From: CAZIVE01 sp964542435
GTDB taxonomy: Bacteria > Bacteroidota > Bacteroidia > Bacteroidales > Tannerellaceae
Assembly: GCA_964542435.1 (NCBI GenBank)
Contig: CAZIVE010000146.1
Coordinates: forward strand, 1-6,403
Length of the DNA: 6,403 bases
Reading direction: 5' to 3'
Positions 5,956-6,403 of this stretch are shown here, in pieces. Numbering within the stretch: the stretch's first letter is position 1; every line of letters starts with the position of its first letter. The position numbers were made by a program, and so were the translations under genes. The notes below the pieces were generated by a model. The model saw nothing but the letters and a program-made list of their open reading frames with translations. It was not told the DNA's origin and made no database searches.

Positions 5956-5984
5956 ATGGCATAAATAAAAGGATTTATCGCCAT
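5956..5984. repeat. 11-bp bulged hairpin between the inverted-repeat arms
   Basis: ATGGCATAAAT (5956-5966) pairs with ATTTAT-C-GCCAT (5973-5984), with a single bulged C and a six-base loop. It lies within the predicted leader of the distal promoter, so it could fold in RNA. There is no U tract. Confidence 0.45.
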
Positions 5985-6162
5985 CCTATCATCTTTTCAT
6001 AACAATTGAAACTGTTTAAGTCCGTGGATTACAAATATATCACATTTTACTTCATTTTTATTCCTTTAAAAAGATCCAATTGCTCCTTCTTTTAGGCCAA
6101 AAAATGGCACAACCGAAGTCAATTACATTAAAATATTAACTATTTTTTATCGAGTTCAATTA

Positions 6163-6193
6163 CAAATTTATTACAAAGGAAAAAAGAGCCAAA
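6163..6193 (-). promoter_or_regulatory. Distal upxY promoter with both -33 and -7 boxes
   Basis: On the minus strand TTTG (6193-6190), exactly 19 bases, then TAAATTTG (6170-6163), a full match to the Bacteroides-type pattern. It points to upxY with a leader of about 450 nt. The -33 box is one base from the right arm of the 17-bp inverted repeat. Confidence 0.6.
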
Positions 6194-6194
6194 T

Positions 6195-6211
6195 ATGAAC
6201 CAATGTGAACC
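6195..6211. repeat. Right arm of 17-bp inverted repeat
   Basis: ATGAACC-AAT-GTGAACC is the inverted partner of 5916-5932 with one difference. It directly abuts the distal promoter, where a bound protein or a DNA recombinase would affect transcription. Confidence 0.75.
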
Positions 6212-6270
6212 AGATGAGACAGGAAACCGTCGGTCGTGGGCAAAACGCAGCGTGGTGAAGGAAGTTGAGC

Positions 6271-6360
6271 AAACAGATGAATAAAGTTTCGCTGAAAGCG
6301 AACATTATCAGTAGCCGTGGGATGAAGCGCAGCGGAATCCCAACGGTAAAAGAGGATTAG
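6271..6360 (+). repeat. Right copy of 29-bp inverted repeat with attached mini-ORF
   Basis: Positions 6271-6299 match the reverse complement of 69-97 at 28 of 29 bases. An ATG at 6277 opens a 27-codon ORF ending in TAG (6358-6360); its product begins MNKVSLKA, as in the left copy (MNEVSLKA). The frame stays open after the TAG to the window edge. The ORF contains the 12-bp motif ATTATCAGTAGC (6304-6315). I cannot tell a translated small gene from a non-coding dispersed repeat. Confidence 0.65.
6315..6346. repeat. Hairpin in the right repeat module
   Basis: CCG-TGGGAT (6315-6323) pairs with ATCCCA-A-CGG (6337-6346) with one bulged A and a 13-base loop containing GCGCAGCG. Its palindromic, GC-rich form resembles REP-like intergenic elements. 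No T tract follows. Confidence 0.5.
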
Positions 6361-6403
6361 AGATTATCTACCTGGAAGGTTGAAGATCTGCCACGAGGAT
6401 TCA

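Larger units (their letters stand above)
5705..6403. other. Intergenic region upstream of upxY
   Basis: About 700 bp with no convincing gene. Positions 5705 to about 6200 are very AT-rich and hold two minus-strand promoter-like sites, inverted repeats and a hairpin. Beyond about 6212 the sequence becomes richer in G+C and looks like a repeat module carrying the right-hand 29-bp repeat and short plus-strand ORFs. The sharp change in composition marks the probable edge of the upxY control region. Confidence 0.7.

Overview
The window suggests a Bacteroidales genome, possibly Prevotella-like, although the genus is not proven. Three things point there: coding regions much richer in G+C than the AT-rich gaps; promoter-like motifs of the Bacteroidetes type (TTTG, 19-bp spacer, TAnnTTTG); and a UpxY-type NusG paralogue beside polysaccharide export genes. 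Three of the four genes lack a Shine-Dalgarno sequence, which also fits this phylum.

All four convincing genes lie on the minus strand and form the regulatory and export head of a capsular or exopolysaccharide locus. In transcription order they are: a UpxY-like antiterminator (5141-5704); a Wza-type outer-membrane lipoprotein (3458-4249); a Wzc-type chain-length regulator fused to a BY-kinase with a (GY)10 tail (947-3412); and a CpsB/YwqE-type PHP-domain phosphotyrosine phosphatase (216-947). The last three are tightly packed (45-nt gap, then a 1-nt overlap) and look like one transcription unit. No glycosyltransferase, flippase or polymerase gene is visible here.

The non-coding parts hold most of the unexplained structure. 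Between upxY and wza (4250-5140) are a terminator for upxY, two 44-bp direct repeats, a plus-strand terminator-like hairpin, a consensus promoter for wza, and a second minus-strand terminator-like hairpin only 51 nt before the wza start codon. This layout resembles an attenuated leader that UpxY could let polymerase cross. Upstream of upxY (5705-6403) are two promoter-like sites and a 17-bp inverted repeat that encloses one of them, a possible invertible or looped control region.

The two window ends carry inverted copies of a 29-bp repeat (28 of 29 identical) at 69-97 and 6271-6299. Each contains the start of a tiny outward-facing ORF beginning MN(E/K)VSLKA. These may be members of a dispersed repeat family that brackets the locus.

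Proposed working scheme, inferred from the families: UpxY controls elongation into the wza operon. Wza and Wzc form the export apparatus across the envelope. Wzc autophosphorylates its tyrosine tail, and the PHP phosphatase reverses this, so that cycling of tail phosphorylation tunes polymer length and export.
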